Of a DNA stretch of 64,000 nt, positions 18,417 to 26,609 are shown in pieces (position 1 is the stretch's first letter; every line of letters begins with the position of its first letter). Source of the DNA: Bacteroidales bacterium (GTDB lineage Bacteria > Bacteroidota > Bacteroidia > Bacteroidales > UBA932). The stretch lies in the NCBI GenBank assembly GCA_017618115.1, contig JAFZUX010000004.1, positions 1-64,000 on the forward strand, in the 5' to 3' direction. The notes below the pieces were generated by a model, which saw nothing but the letters and a program-made list of their open reading frames with translations, did not search any database and was not told where the DNA came from. The position numbers and the translations under genes are program-made.

Positions 18417-19347
18417 GGAGAGCTGCACAGAAAACAGCGTTGCACTCAATGGATTTCTGAAGGATAACACCCTGGATGAAATCATAGAGACTTACCTTGG
18501 CAACCTGTTGGGAGACAACGTTTTCTCCTTCTTCCAGGGCAACTTCCCAATCTCCGTGGAGATAAAGCGTGAGATGCAGAGAACTCCAATAAAGGTCTCT
18601 CCTGGTAACGATCTTTCTCTCCAGAGATATGAGTGCTGGGGCAAGGAGAGAATGATCTACATAATCTCCGCCAAGAAGGATTCCTCCATGTACATAGGCT
18701 TCCAGAAAAGCCTCACCGCCACAGAGTTATATGAGAAGTGCCAGAAGGGAATCATCCTTGGAGCAATGAACGAGATTGAGCCTGAGGAGGGAGAAACCTT
18801 CTACATCCGTCCCGGCGTTCCTTTCTCTATTGGTCCGGGAATCAGCTACTTGGAACTCTCACAGAATTCACCCGTTGAGTTCAATATAGAGAATATGGAG
18901 CAGATGGTGGAGGCTTTGGATTTCATTAAACTGGAAGCTGCTGTTCCTGAGTATATTGCACCGGAGGATTGCCTCTTCAGAATGGAAAGAGTTGCCATCA
19001 CAAAACCGCAGACCATTGCTCCGGACCAGACTGAAAGCTTCATGCTGGTTGTAAACTTGGACAATCAGACCTCGCTCAAGACTAGAGAGTTGCAGGGCCC
19101 TAAGGAGAACACTCCGGAGAACTGGCTGCTACTGGAGAACAACGATATTGCTCTTATTCCTCACGATATTTCAGAACTGGTAATTGCTCCGGCCCAGGAG
19201 GGAGAGAACCCAACCAGCTCATTCCTAAGAATCTATATGAGCAACATCCCCGCCCCTCCAAAGGAAGAGGAAGAGGAAGAGGAGGAACACGACCACGACC
19301 ACGACCACGATTGCGACTGTGGCTGCGGGCATCATCATTACAACTAA
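18388..19347 (+). CDS. Degenerate type I phosphomannose isomerase-like cupin with His/Asp/Cys tail
   Basis: A 319-residue cupin resembling class I mannose-6-phosphate isomerase (start YPLLFK; GKERMIYIISA; TFYIRPGVPFSIGPGISYLELSQNS). The usual Zn ligands look lost. The family QxH of IQVHP reads IKVSP here. The His of the AGxxHAIG motif reads VPFSIG. The Glu after GK is kept. The last ~27 residues are a run of Glu followed by alternating His-Asp, then CDCGCG and HHH. This looks like a metal-binding extension. It overlaps the CPBP gene by 29 bases; the S4 gene starts 2 bases after its stop. Isomerase activity is doubtful. A metal-sensing or storage role is only a guess. Confidence 0.65.
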   Translation: MKKIYPLLFKESCTENSVALNGFLKDNTLDEIIETYLGNLLGDNVFSFFQGNFPISVEIKREMQRTPIKVSPGNDLSLQRYECWGKERMIYIISAKKDSSMYIGFQKSLTATELYEKCQKGIILGAMNEIEPEEGETFYIRPGVPFSIGPGISYLELSQNSPVEFNIENMEQMVEALDFIKLEAAVPEYIAPEDCLFRMERVAITKPQTIAPDQTESFMLVVNLDNQTSLKTRELQGPKENTPENWLLLENNDIALIPHDISELVIAPAQEGENPTSSFLRIYMSNIPAPPKEEEEEEEEHDHDHDHDCDCGCGHHHYN

Positions 19348-19349
19348 TT

Positions 19350-19727
19350 ATGGAGAGCGTTAGAATAGATAAATACTTGTGGGCCATCAGGGTCTTTAAA
19401 ACCAGGAGCGAGGCGGCGGAAGCATGCCGCAGCGGAAAGGTCTATGTAAACGGCGCACAGGCAAAATCATCCAGAGACGTCAAAAAATCTGACTCCATAG
19501 AGGTGCGTAAGGGTGCTGTCCACTACAAATATCTGGTAGTAGAGCCTATAGATAAACGCCAGGGAGCCAAGCTGGTAGAGCAGTATGCCACAAACGTTAC
19601 TCCACAGAGCGAACTGGACAAACTGGTGGCTCCCGTAGAGACAATCTTCCTAAAGAGAGAACGCGGAAGCGGGCGCCCTACCAAACGTGAGCGCAGAGAA
19701 ATTGACCGTCTCATGGACGGCTTCTAA
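19350..19727 (+). CDS. S4-domain RNA-binding protein (Hsp15/RqcP-like)
   Basis: A 125-residue protein with an N-terminal S4 fold (VRIDKYLWAIRVFKTRS...GKVYVNGAQAK) and a basic C-terminus (KRERGSGRPTKRERREIDR). It resembles Hsp15 (HslR), which rescues aborted 50S subunits carrying nascent chains. The start at 19350 follows the previous stop closely. It converges with and slightly overlaps pth, another peptidyl-tRNA-handling factor, at 19724-19727. Confidence 0.88.
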   Translation: MESVRIDKYLWAIRVFKTRSEAAEACRSGKVYVNGAQAKSSRDVKKSDSIEVRKGAVHYKYLVVEPIDKRQGAKLVEQYATNVTPQSELDKLVAPVETIFLKRERGSGRPTKRERREIDRLMDGF

Positions 19728-20311
19728 TCAGTGGCTTTCTTTGGGTCTGTGTTGCAGATGTTCATAGCGCGGTCTGCGCCCATGAAGGTGAAATCCTTAA
19801 CGCCCTGAGCGGCTCTCTTAAGAACCTCCGGGAGTATCTCAAGCTCCTCTTTTTCAAACTCCCCCAGAACGTAATCTATCTGGCCGCCTTTAGGGAATCC
19901 GTGTCCTATGCCCACTCTTATGCGGCAATATTCTGAGGTGCCGAGAATTTCATTGATATTGGCCAGACCATTGTGACCACCGTCGCTCCCCTTCTTGCGC
20001 ATACGTACTGTACCCACAGGGAGAGCAAGGTCATCACAGATGATAACTACGTGATCCAAAGGAATGTTCTCCGCCTGCATCCAGTAGTTTACGGCCTTTC
20101 CGCTGAGATTCATATAGGTGGAAGGTTTTAAAAGCAAAAGATGACTGCCTCTGTAGGTTATTTCCGCCGTACTTCCCAACCTGTCTGAAGAAAAAAAGGT
20201 GCCGGACTCCTCAGCAAGTGAGTCCAGCACCATAAAGCCGATATTATGGCGAGTTCCCTTATACTCAGCGCCTATGTTTCCAAGGCCTACTATGAGGTAT
20301 TTGCCCGCCAT
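19724..20311 (-). CDS. pth: Peptidyl-tRNA hydrolase
   Basis: Cleaves the ester bond of peptidyl-tRNAs released from stalled ribosomes. 195 residues. Motifs: GLGNIGAEYKGTRHNIGF with the catalytic His, KPSTYMNLSGKAV, ICDDLALPVG with the catalytic Asp, and GSDGGHNGL. It lies 18 bases downstream of rplY, the common rplY-pth pair. Confidence 0.95.
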   Translation of the reverse strand: MAGKYLIVGLGNIGAEYKGTRHNIGFMVLDSLAEESGTFFSSDRLGSTAEITYRGSHLLLLKPSTYMNLSGKAVNYWMQAENIPLDHVVIICDDLALPVGTVRMRKKGSDGGHNGLANINEILGTSEYCRIRVGIGHGFPKGGQIDYVLGEFEKEELEILPEVLKRAAQGVKDFTFMGADRAMNICNTDPKKATD

Positions 20312-20329
20312 AATGAAGCTGTTAGAATG

Positions 20330-20947
20330 TTACTTCTTCTCCTCTGCAGGTTTCTCTGCTGCTGCTGTCTCAGTAGCGGCAGCTGCAGTAGCTGCAGCAA
20401 CGGCGCGAGTATGCTTAATCTCGCAAACCATCAACTTCTTAGGAGAAGCAATCTTGCAACCCTCAACGTTAAGTTCACCGGCGTAGATGGCCTTACCTAC
20501 AGAAAGATTGGTAATGTCTACATCTATCTGATCCGGAAGCTTATCCATAGGACCGCAAATCTTAACCTTTCTAACGCCTATTCTAAGACGTCCACCCTGC
20601 TTAACACCCTCAGCGTTACCGAATACGTTTACAGGAACAGCAATCTCTACCGGCTTGTTCTCAGAAATAGCCAGGAAGTCAATGTGAATTGCGTTGTCTG
20701 TAATTGGGTCATACTGAGCATCGTGAAGAATGCAAGGATGAACCTCGCCGTTAAGCTCAATGTGGATGATATAAGACTTAGGGGTATCAGTTATCTTCTT
20801 GATATCTGAAAGTGGAATTGCGATATCCAGATGCTGGGTACCGTTTCCGTAAATGATGCAAGGAACGTTTCCTGCTCTGCGAATCTTCTTAAGATCCTGC
20901 TTTGTGCCGATAGTTCTAGCCTCGGCCTTAAGTGTAATTGTCTGCAT
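20330..20947 (-). CDS. rplY: 50S ribosomal protein L25/CTC
   Basis: The 5S rRNA-binding protein, long general-stress CTC form (205 residues). The N-terminal L25 beta-barrel (residues 1-95, TIGTKQDLKKIRRAGNVPCI) is followed by the beta TL5 domain (IAVPVNVFGNAEGVKQGG). An Ala/Glu-rich low-complexity tail of ~25 residues ends it. It is the first gene of the rplY-pth unit. Confidence 0.93.
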   Translation of the reverse strand: MQTITLKAEARTIGTKQDLKKIRRAGNVPCIIYGNGTQHLDIAIPLSDIKKITDTPKSYIIHIELNGEVHPCILHDAQYDPITDNAIHIDFLAISENKPVEIAVPVNVFGNAEGVKQGGRLRIGVRKVKICGPMDKLPDQIDVDITNLSVGKAIYAGELNVEGCKIASPKKLMVCEIKHTRAVAAATAAAATETAAAEKPAEEKK

Positions 20948-21030
20948 TTTAATACTTTTTAAGTGTTACTCAGTCCGGACTTTCCGGACCCCATTGCACC
21001 GAGTCCAAACCCGTTGGACTTTTAGCGGCG

Positions 21031-21060
21031 CAAATATAGAAATTAAATTGGGATTACAAA
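21031..21060 (-). promoter_or_regulatory. Promoter for rplY-pth
   Basis: Read on the minus strand, TTTG (complement of 21057-21060), an 18-base spacer and TATATTTG (complement of 21031-21038). It overlaps the divergent rubrerythrin promoter. Confidence 0.6.
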
Positions 21061-21077
21061 AAAATAGGTTATCTTTG
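21047..21077 (+). promoter_or_regulatory. Promoter for the rubrerythrin gene
   Basis: ATTG at 21047-21050, a 19-base spacer, TATCTTTG at 21070-21077, then 23 bases to the ATG. The box is close to consensus and interleaves with the rplY promoter. Confidence 0.65.
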
Positions 21078-21100
21078 TTAAGCACCAAAAACAGAGAATT

Positions 21101-21652
21101 ATGGTTAAGAAATTCAGATGTACAGTATGTGGATATATCCACGAAGGCAATGAGGCTCCTGAGAGATGCCCTCAGTGCAAAGCTCCTAGGGAGAAATTCG
21201 TAGAGGTTGTTGCAGAGGCAAACAAAGGATGGGCAGACGAGCACGTGATTGGCGTTGCTAAGGGTTGCGATCCGGAAATTTGGGAGGGCCTTAAGGCCAA
21301 CTTTATGGGCGAATGCTCGGAGGTTGGTATGTATCTGGCCATGAGCCGCCAGGCACATCGCGAGGGTTATCCTGAGGTTGCAGAGGCTTTCCGCAGATAT
21401 GCTTTTGAAGAGGCAGACCACGCTGCAAGATTCTGCGAACTCATCGGCGAGATGGTATGGGATACCAAGACCAACCTTGAGAAGAGAATTGAGGCAGAAA
21501 GAGGCGCTTGCGAGGGCAAGAAGAAGATTGCTACCAAAGCAAAGCAGCTCAATCTTGATGCCATTCATGACACCGTTCACGAGATGTGCAAGGACGAGGC
21601 ACGTCACGGACAGGGCTTTGAAGGTCTGTATAACAGATTTTTTAAGAAGTAA
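21101..21652 (+). CDS. Rubrerythrin with N-terminal rubredoxin domain (reverse type)
   Basis: Peroxide-reducing non-haem iron protein of anaerobes, 183 residues. The rubredoxin-like FeS4 site comes first ([10 protein letters not shown]...CPQCKAP, residues ~6-26). The four-helix diiron domain follows ([37 protein letters not shown]), giving the ExxH pairs. The order rubredoxin-ferritin is the reverse of classic rubrerythrin. It has its own promoter and terminator, so it is a stand-alone oxidative-stress gene. Confidence 0.92.
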   Translation: MVKKFRCTVCGYIHEGNEAPERCPQCKAPREKFVEVVAEANKGWADEHVIGVAKGCDPEIWEGLKANFMGECSEVGMYLAMSRQAHREGYPEVAEAFRRYAFEEADHAARFCELIGEMVWDTKTNLEKRIEAERGACEGKKKIATKAKQLNLDAIHDTVHEMCKDEARHGQGFEGLYNRFFKK

Positions 21653-21679
21653 AAACGAACGCCTTGACGTTTAACTGAC

Positions 21680-21710
21680 AAAGGGCCGACATCAAAAGTG
21701 TCAGCCCTTT
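21680..21710 (+). terminator. Terminator after rubrerythrin
   Basis: Stem aaagggc/gccctttt plus gaca/tgtc separated by a bulge, followed by ttttctttt. It lies between convergent genes, with an A-run on the other side, so it may serve both. Confidence 0.7.
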
Positions 21711-21718
21711 TCTTTTAC

Positions 21719-22987
21719 CTACTCACTGGCAGCCGGCAAAATCATTTCCACGGCCGTATTCCAATCGTACTTGAGATAGTAGGTGTCCAGCGTGGTGTTG
21801 GCCGGCTTAGGAATATAAGTTCCAAGTCCTGAGAACTTTGCAGGGTCAATCACAAGGTCTATTATCTGGCCCGTCGTATACTTGGCGGTTACCGCCTTCT
21901 CCAACGCAGCGGTAAAAGCAGCCGTCTCCCCTGCACCGCAAAGATTAACCAGGTAATCATTCAAATCCCAGAACCAGTGTCTGTCATAACGGAAGTAACG
22001 CTGAATCTTTTCCAAATCCAATGAGGCAATCTCACCCCTATGCTCTGCAAAGAGTTTCTTGGCCTCCGCCGCAACTGCCGTAAGTTCAGAGGTTTTGACG
22101 GTTGCAATTGTAACGGAGTGGAAATCTCCCGTTTTAGAATTGTAGTAATCAAAGATATTCTTTGCTATGCCGTTGTAATCAAAGGAGCACATCTTCTCCA
22201 CAACGGTTGAGTAAGGGAAACCGTCCGTAAGTATCTCAGCCGCAGAGGCTATGAAGTAATCGCAGTAATTTCTCAGCTGATAAACCACCTCAATGTCACC
22301 CATAAGACAGGCGTCAAAGGCTATGAAGTTAAAGTGCATCTCCGCCGCCTTGATTGCCTCCTCAATGTCAAAGATGCTCATTTCCACATTCTTCTCCTCA
22401 CCAAAGGATTTAACCATGTGAGCATAAGGATCTACGCCCCCCGGAGCCGCACTCCACGGGTAAGGCCTCCTCACTGCACCGTTTTGCATAGGAGCCTCAT
22501 CAGTTGACTCCACAGTGCTGTAGTAACCAACAGGAAGCCAGCCAGATCCGTGAGACCACAAAACCAGTCCCCACTCGTTTGCCGGAGTCATAGTCTTGGC
22601 AATCTTCATTACGGAAGTCATAGCATTTTTGGTGCAGGAATTCATATACCCGAACCTGTAAATGGTATCAACACAGACCTTTCCGCCCTCATCCTTGTAA
22701 ACGTTTACAAGCAGCGGAAGGGTATCCTTCATAACATAAGTATCCAGATTGAAGTTGTTGCAGTAGAGAAGAAGATTTCCGTCAGAAGGAACATACCCGT
22801 TAATTATCTTCTTAATGTTGGCCGCTGCATCTGTAGAAAGATTGTTATTGCTTGCAAAATAGAAGAGTATGGTCTTTGCCTTAGTAGGAAAAACCGGATC
22901 TTTAGGCGTCACCTTTTTACAGGAGAGAATTGCAAACATTGAAAGAATGCAAAGCCCAACAGCCGTGTTAAAATAAATCTTCCTCAT
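21719..22987 (-). CDS. Clostripain-family (C11) cysteine protease lipoprotein
   Basis: A ~422-residue lipoprotein (signal peptide ending FAILSCKK) of the caspase-like C11 family. The catalytic His lies in LVLWSHGSGW and the catalytic Cys in IAFDACLMGDIEV. C11 proteases cleave after Arg or Lys and are secreted by gut Bacteroidales. I choose the ATG at 22987 (MRKIYF) rather than two codons upstream. It is monocistronic, convergent with rubrerythrin. Confidence 0.88.
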   Translation of the reverse strand: MRKIYFNTAVGLCILSMFAILSCKKVTPKDPVFPTKAKTILFYFASNNNLSTDAAANIKKIINGYVPSDGNLLLYCNNFNLDTYVMKDTLPLLVNVYKDEGGKVCVDTIYRFGYMNSCTKNAMTSVMKIAKTMTPANEWGLVLWSHGSGWLPVGYYSTVESTDEAPMQNGAVRRPYPWSAAPGGVDPYAHMVKSFGEEKNVEMSIFDIEEAIKAAEMHFNFIAFDACLMGDIEVVYQLRNYCDYFIASAAEILTDGFPYSTVVEKMCSFDYNGIAKNIFDYYNSKTGDFHSVTIATVKTSELTAVAAEAKKLFAEHRGEIASLDLEKIQRYFRYDRHWFWDLNDYLVNLCGAGETAAFTAALEKAVTAKYTTGQIIDLVIDPAKFSGLGTYIPKPANTTLDTYYLKYDWNTAVEMILPAASE

Positions 22988-23071
22988 AACCAAAGAACAA
23001 AAATACTATTTTTTTATTTATTAAATTTGTCTCTGTTAGCCCCAAAGGCCCATTTTAGAAACAGGAATACT

Positions 23072-23752
23072 ATGGAACAGAAAAAAACATCCAAATCCCC
23101 AGAAGAGACAATAGGCTCAAATGTAAGACAATACGTAAACATGCAGGTAGACAGGCTCGCCCTCAGAGGAGCAGAGAGAATCTCCTGGTTTACCAGCAAA
23201 GTCATAGTTACAGTAATTTACATTGTCTCCGCAATGGTTCTCTTCCTAACGCTCTGCTTTGCCCTCTCCTACTACTTTGGAGAACTTTTGGGCAGCACCG
23301 CTCTGGGCTTCCTTTGTACCTCAGGTATTGTAGTTATTTTCATCGCGATAGTTTACTTACTCAGAAAGAGGCTCTTTGCCAACCGAATGGCTAAAATGTA
23401 CACCAAACTGCTGCTGGGCGATGAGAAGACAATGAATATGGATGAACTCAAGCATAAAGAGGAATTAATCAGTGCCAGAATAGAGAGCAAAGAAGAAGTG
23501 ATTATTGCTGAGTATAACTCATTTAAGAGCATGGTAAATCCAAAGAACTGGGTTAACTCCATAAAGGAATACTTTGCAGGAAAAAAAACCGCCAAGGAAG
23601 AAGAGAAGGAAGATGCTCCAAGAAAAGCAGCGGAACATAACAAGAAAGAAGAAAGCGCTCCAAAAGAACATCACAGGGAAGAGCACAAAGAGAAAAAGAG
23701 TGAAGGCTCGTCACACAAAAAGGGCGATAACTATCAGGAAAAACAATGGTAA
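23072..23752 (+). CDS. Holin-X/YqjE-like membrane protein with charged tail
   Basis: A 226-residue protein. An N-terminal amphipathic region is followed by two membrane helices (residues ~48-72 and ~78-100, VTVIYIVSAMVLFLTLCFALSYYF). Then come a soluble helical region and a ~60-residue tail of alternating Lys, Glu and His. The pattern fits the putative holin-superfamily III (YqjE/Actinobacterial holin-X) seen in many non-phage chromosomes. There is no other phage gene nearby. The start at 23072 follows TAAATTTG at 23022-23029. It is close-packed with the DPP III gene. Confidence 0.7.
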   Translation: MEQKKTSKSPEETIGSNVRQYVNMQVDRLALRGAERISWFTSKVIVTVIYIVSAMVLFLTLCFALSYYFGELLGSTALGFLCTSGIVVIFIAIVYLLRKRLFANRMAKMYTKLLLGDEKTMNMDELKHKEELISARIESKEEVIIAEYNSFKSMVNPKNWVNSIKEYFAGKKTAKEEEKEDAPRKAAEHNKKEESAPKEHHREEHKEKKSEGSSHKKGDNYQEKQW

Positions 23753-23760
23753 AGAGATAT

Positions 23761-25773
23761 ATGAAAAGGTTTAAGACAATGATTATCATTTCAATGGCAG
23801 CACTGGCAATGACGGGTTGCACGGATAATAAAAAGGAAAATGCGGAGGAAAAGTTCACATACATCGTGGACGAGTTTGCAGATTTGCAGATTTTGAGATA
23901 TCAGATTCCGGATTGGGACTCGCTGAGTTTCAACAACAAAGCCTTCCTCTATTACACATCTGAGGCAGCAAAATGCGGAAGAGACATTATGTTTGACCAG
24001 ATGGGAAAATATAACCTCAAGATTCGCAAGATGTTGGAGAAAATCATTGAGTGCAAGAAGATTGAGAAGAAGGGAGAGGAGTGGGATAAGTTCCTCGTTT
24101 ATGCAAAGAGAGTATTCTTCTCCAACGGTATCTATCACCACTACGCAGAGGAGAAGTTCCTGCCTGAGTGCTCGTTTGATTATTTCAAATCTCTGATGGA
24201 AAAGAGCGGCCAGGGAGAGCTTTGCAAAGAGTTGCTGGGCGTTATCTTTACCCCTGAGATTCTGCCGTTTAGAAGGTGCACGGACACCCACGTAGATCTT
24301 GTTGGCAACTCCGCTGTAAACTTCTATGAGGGCAACCTTACAGATGCTTTGGTCAACAACTTCTATGACAAGATGGAAGATCCTACAGACCCTCATCCAA
24401 TCTCCTACGGCCTTAACAGCAAACTGGTTATGGAAGAAGACGGCACCATTGAGGAGAAGGTTTGGAAAGTGGGAGGATTGTACAGTAAATCTATCGAGAA
24501 GATAATAGAGAACCTCAATAAGGCAAAAGAGTTTGCAGAGACAGAGGGGCAGAAAAAGACAATTGAACTCCTTGTAAAGTACTATACCACAGGAGATCTC
24601 AGAGATTGGGATGCATACAACATCCAGTGGGTGAATGACGGAGCAAAGGTTGTGGATTTCACCAACGGCTTCATTGAGGACTATGATGATCCTCTTGGAA
24701 GAAAGGCAACCTGGGAGGGCATTGCCAACTTCAAAGACCTCGGCGCCAGCCGCCGTACAGAGGCCATAAGTTCTGAGGCTCAGTGGTTTGAAGATAACTC
24801 TCCGGTAGACAAACGCTTCAAGAAAGAGAACGTCAAGGGTGTGAGCGCAAAGGTGATTAACGTTACCGCGCTGGGAGGTGCTTGCTACCCTGCTACACCT
24901 ATCGGGATAAACCTGCCGAATGCCAATTGGATTAGAAAGGAGTACGGTTCCAAGTCTGTGACTATCAACAACATTACAGAGGCTTACGATAAAGCGGCAG
25001 ACGAGATGCCAAAGAGCGTTCTTACTGAGTTTGCGTGGGATCAGGATGAGATTGATATGTGCAAAAAGTACGGCGTGATTACAGACAACCTCCATACAGA
25101 CCTTCACGAGTGCCTAGGACACGCTTCAGGTCAGCTGCTTAAGGGCGTTAAGGAGAACGCGTTAAAAGAGTTCAACTCCGCACTGGAGGAGGCTCGCGCA
25201 GACCTCTTTGCCCTCTACTACCTGGCGGATCCTAAACTCTTTGAGATGGGTCTGGTTCCGGATAGGGACGCCTATAAAGCTGAGTATATGAGTTATATAC
25301 GCAACGGTCTCTTCACCCAGTTCACCAGAATTGAACTCGGCAAAAAGAACACCGAAGCCCACATGCAGGACCGTAAACTCATAGCAGAGTGGGTGTTTGA
25401 GAAGGGAGCAAAAGATAACGTCATTGAGAAGAGGACCAGAGAGGGCAAGACCTACTTTGTAATCAATGACTTTGAGAAACTCCGCACACTCTTTGGAGAA
25501 CTGCTCAAAGAGATTCAGAGAATCAAGTCAGAGGGAGATTATGCTGCCGGCAAGAAACTCATTGAGACTTATGCAGTTGACATAGACCCTACCCTCCACA
25601 AAGAGGTACTTGAGCGCTACGCCGCACTCAACCTCAAGCCTTACAAAGGCTTCATCAACCCGGATATAGTACCGGTTATGGAGAAGGGCAAAGTGGTTGA
25701 CTACAAGATAGTTTACAACAACGATTACCTCCAGCAGATGCTGGACTACGGCAAAAAATATTCATTTGAATAG
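23761..25773 (+). CDS. Dipeptidyl-peptidase III (M49) lipoprotein
   Basis: A ~670-residue zinc exopeptidase that removes dipeptides from the N-terminus. The lipoprotein signal ends AMTGCTD. Zinc motif HECLGH is near residue 449, with the second motif EEARAD near 476 carrying the third ligand. The 6-residue HExxGH spacing (not HExxxGH) is what I know from Bacteroides DPP III. Databases often misname such proteins dihydrofolate reductase. An alternative ATG at 23746 overlaps the upstream gene by 7 bases; I prefer 23761 for the shorter signal peptide. Confidence 0.92.
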   Translation: MKRFKTMIIISMAALAMTGCTDNKKENAEEKFTYIVDEFADLQILRYQIPDWDSLSFNNKAFLYYTSEAAKCGRDIMFDQMGKYNLKIRKMLEKIIECKKIEKKGEEWDKFLVYAKRVFFSNGIYHHYAEEKFLPECSFDYFKSLMEKSGQGELCKELLGVIFTPEILPFRRCTDTHVDLVGNSAVNFYEGNLTDALVNNFYDKMEDPTDPHPISYGLNSKLVMEEDGTIEEKVWKVGGLYSKSIEKIIENLNKAKEFAETEGQKKTIELLVKYYTTGDLRDWDAYNIQWVNDGAKVVDFTNGFIEDYDDPLGRKATWEGIANFKDLGASRRTEAISSEAQWFEDNSPVDKRFKKENVKGVSAKVINVTALGGACYPATPIGINLPNANWIRKEYGSKSVTINNITEAYDKAADEMPKSVLTEFAWDQDEIDMCKKYGVITDNLHTDLHECLGHASGQLLKGVKENALKEFNSALEEARADLFALYYLADPKLFEMGLVPDRDAYKAEYMSYIRNGLFTQFTRIELGKKNTEAHMQDRKLIAEWVFEKGAKDNVIEKRTREGKTYFVINDFEKLRTLFGELLKEIQRIKSEGDYAAGKKLIETYAVDIDPTLHKEVLERYAALNLKPYKGFINPDIVPVMEKGKVVDYKIVYNNDYLQQMLDYGKKYSFE

Positions 25774-25797
25774 TTTTTGAGAAGCAGACTTTGACAG

Positions 25798-25834
25798 AAA
25801 GGGCTGGCTTCAACTGAAAGAGAGTCAGCCTTTT
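25798..25834 (+). terminator. Terminator after DPP III
   Basis: Stem aaagggctggct / agtcagcctttt with a ~13-base loop, followed by a short T run. The rest of the 177-base gap holds a 9-bp inverted repeat, cagtctgcc / ggcagactg, at 25851 and 25899. Confidence 0.6.
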
Positions 25835-25950
25835 CCGTTAACTGAAGAAGCAGTCTGCCCGGCAGGCCAACAAAGATCAAACAGTCATATTTGATAAAGG
25901 CAGACTGTAGAATAAGAAAGAAATAAAGCCGTCTTAAAAACAAGAAGGAA

Positions 25951-26424
25951 ATGAAGATTCAAAAAACCAATGCTGCAAGAATCCTGGACCGGGAAAATAT
26001 CCCGTACACCCTGATTCCCTATCAGGTAGATGAGGAACATCTGGATGCCGTACATGTGGCAGAGCAGCTGGGAGAAGACTGCTCTGCCGTGTTCAAAACC
26101 CTGGTACTCAAGGGAGACCGTACAGGATTCTTCGTATGCGTTGTTCCTGCAGATAAAGAAATAGACCTCAAGATGGCCGCCAAAGCCTCCGGCAACAAGA
26201 GCTGCAACCTCATCCACATGAAAGAGCTCCTCCCCACAACCGGCTATATCAGAGGAGGTTGTTCCCCCATCGGCATGAAGAAGACCTTCCCCACCTACAT
26301 CCACTCCAGCGCCCTGGAACAGGAGCACATCTACGTGAGCGCCGGCATCCGAGGCCTCCAGTTCCGCCTCACCCCTCAAGACCTCCTCACCGCCACCCAC
26401 GCCACCCCCTGCTTGCTGTTTTAA
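25951..26424 (+). CDS. ybaK: Cys-tRNA(Pro)/Cys-tRNA(Cys) deacylase YbaK
   Basis: A trans-editing factor that hydrolyses mischarged Cys-tRNA(Pro). 157 residues of the YbaK/ProX fold. Recognisable pieces are KTLVLKGDR, the AADKEIDLKMAAKASGNK region, and GYIRGGCSPIGMKK with the GxxxPxG loop. Members are often called aminoacyl-tRNA deacylase. GC content is higher at the 3' end (many CCC/CCT codons). Monocistronic. Confidence 0.92.
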   Translation: MKIQKTNAARILDRENIPYTLIPYQVDEEHLDAVHVAEQLGEDCSAVFKTLVLKGDRTGFFVCVVPADKEIDLKMAAKASGNKSCNLIHMKELLPTTGYIRGGCSPIGMKKTFPTYIHSSALEQEHIYVSAGIRGLQFRLTPQDLLTATHATPCLLF

Positions 26425-26461
26425 CTAGCAATTCACAGAAAACAAAACGAATAAAAAGAAA

Positions 26462-26485
26462 AACGGATGGCATAAACCATCCGTT
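26462..26485 (-). terminator. Hairpin in the gap before the exonuclease gene
   Basis: A perfect 9-bp stem aacggatgg / ccatccgtt with a 6-base loop. On the minus strand it is followed by a T-rich run (tttttcttttta), so it fits a terminator for the minus-strand exonuclease. On the plus side the run after it is weak. The 124 bases between it and the stop at 26610 show no clear gene. Confidence 0.55.
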
Positions 26486-26609
26486 AACTTTGCCCCAAGA
26501 AACATGCGGGAATTACTTCAAAAAGCGAGGGCCTCGCGGGCGGGGACTTTGCACTACTCGATTACCCATCCCTATCACGATTTATTTCTCGCTGCAAAGA
26601 TACTCTTTA

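Noticed and set aside
20199..20809. Plus-strand frames across pth and rplY
   Set aside because: Both genes are convincingly coded on the minus strand with family motifs; the opposite frames are Ser/Cys/Leu-rich shadows.
23072..23752. Prophage holin
   Set aside because: Only the two-helix holin-X-like fold suggests it; there are no other phage genes, and such proteins are common in non-phage loci.
23791..25107. 438-codon minus-strand frame opposite DPP III
   Set aside because: DPP III on the plus strand has a signal peptide and full zinc motifs; the antisense frame shows no recognisable domain.
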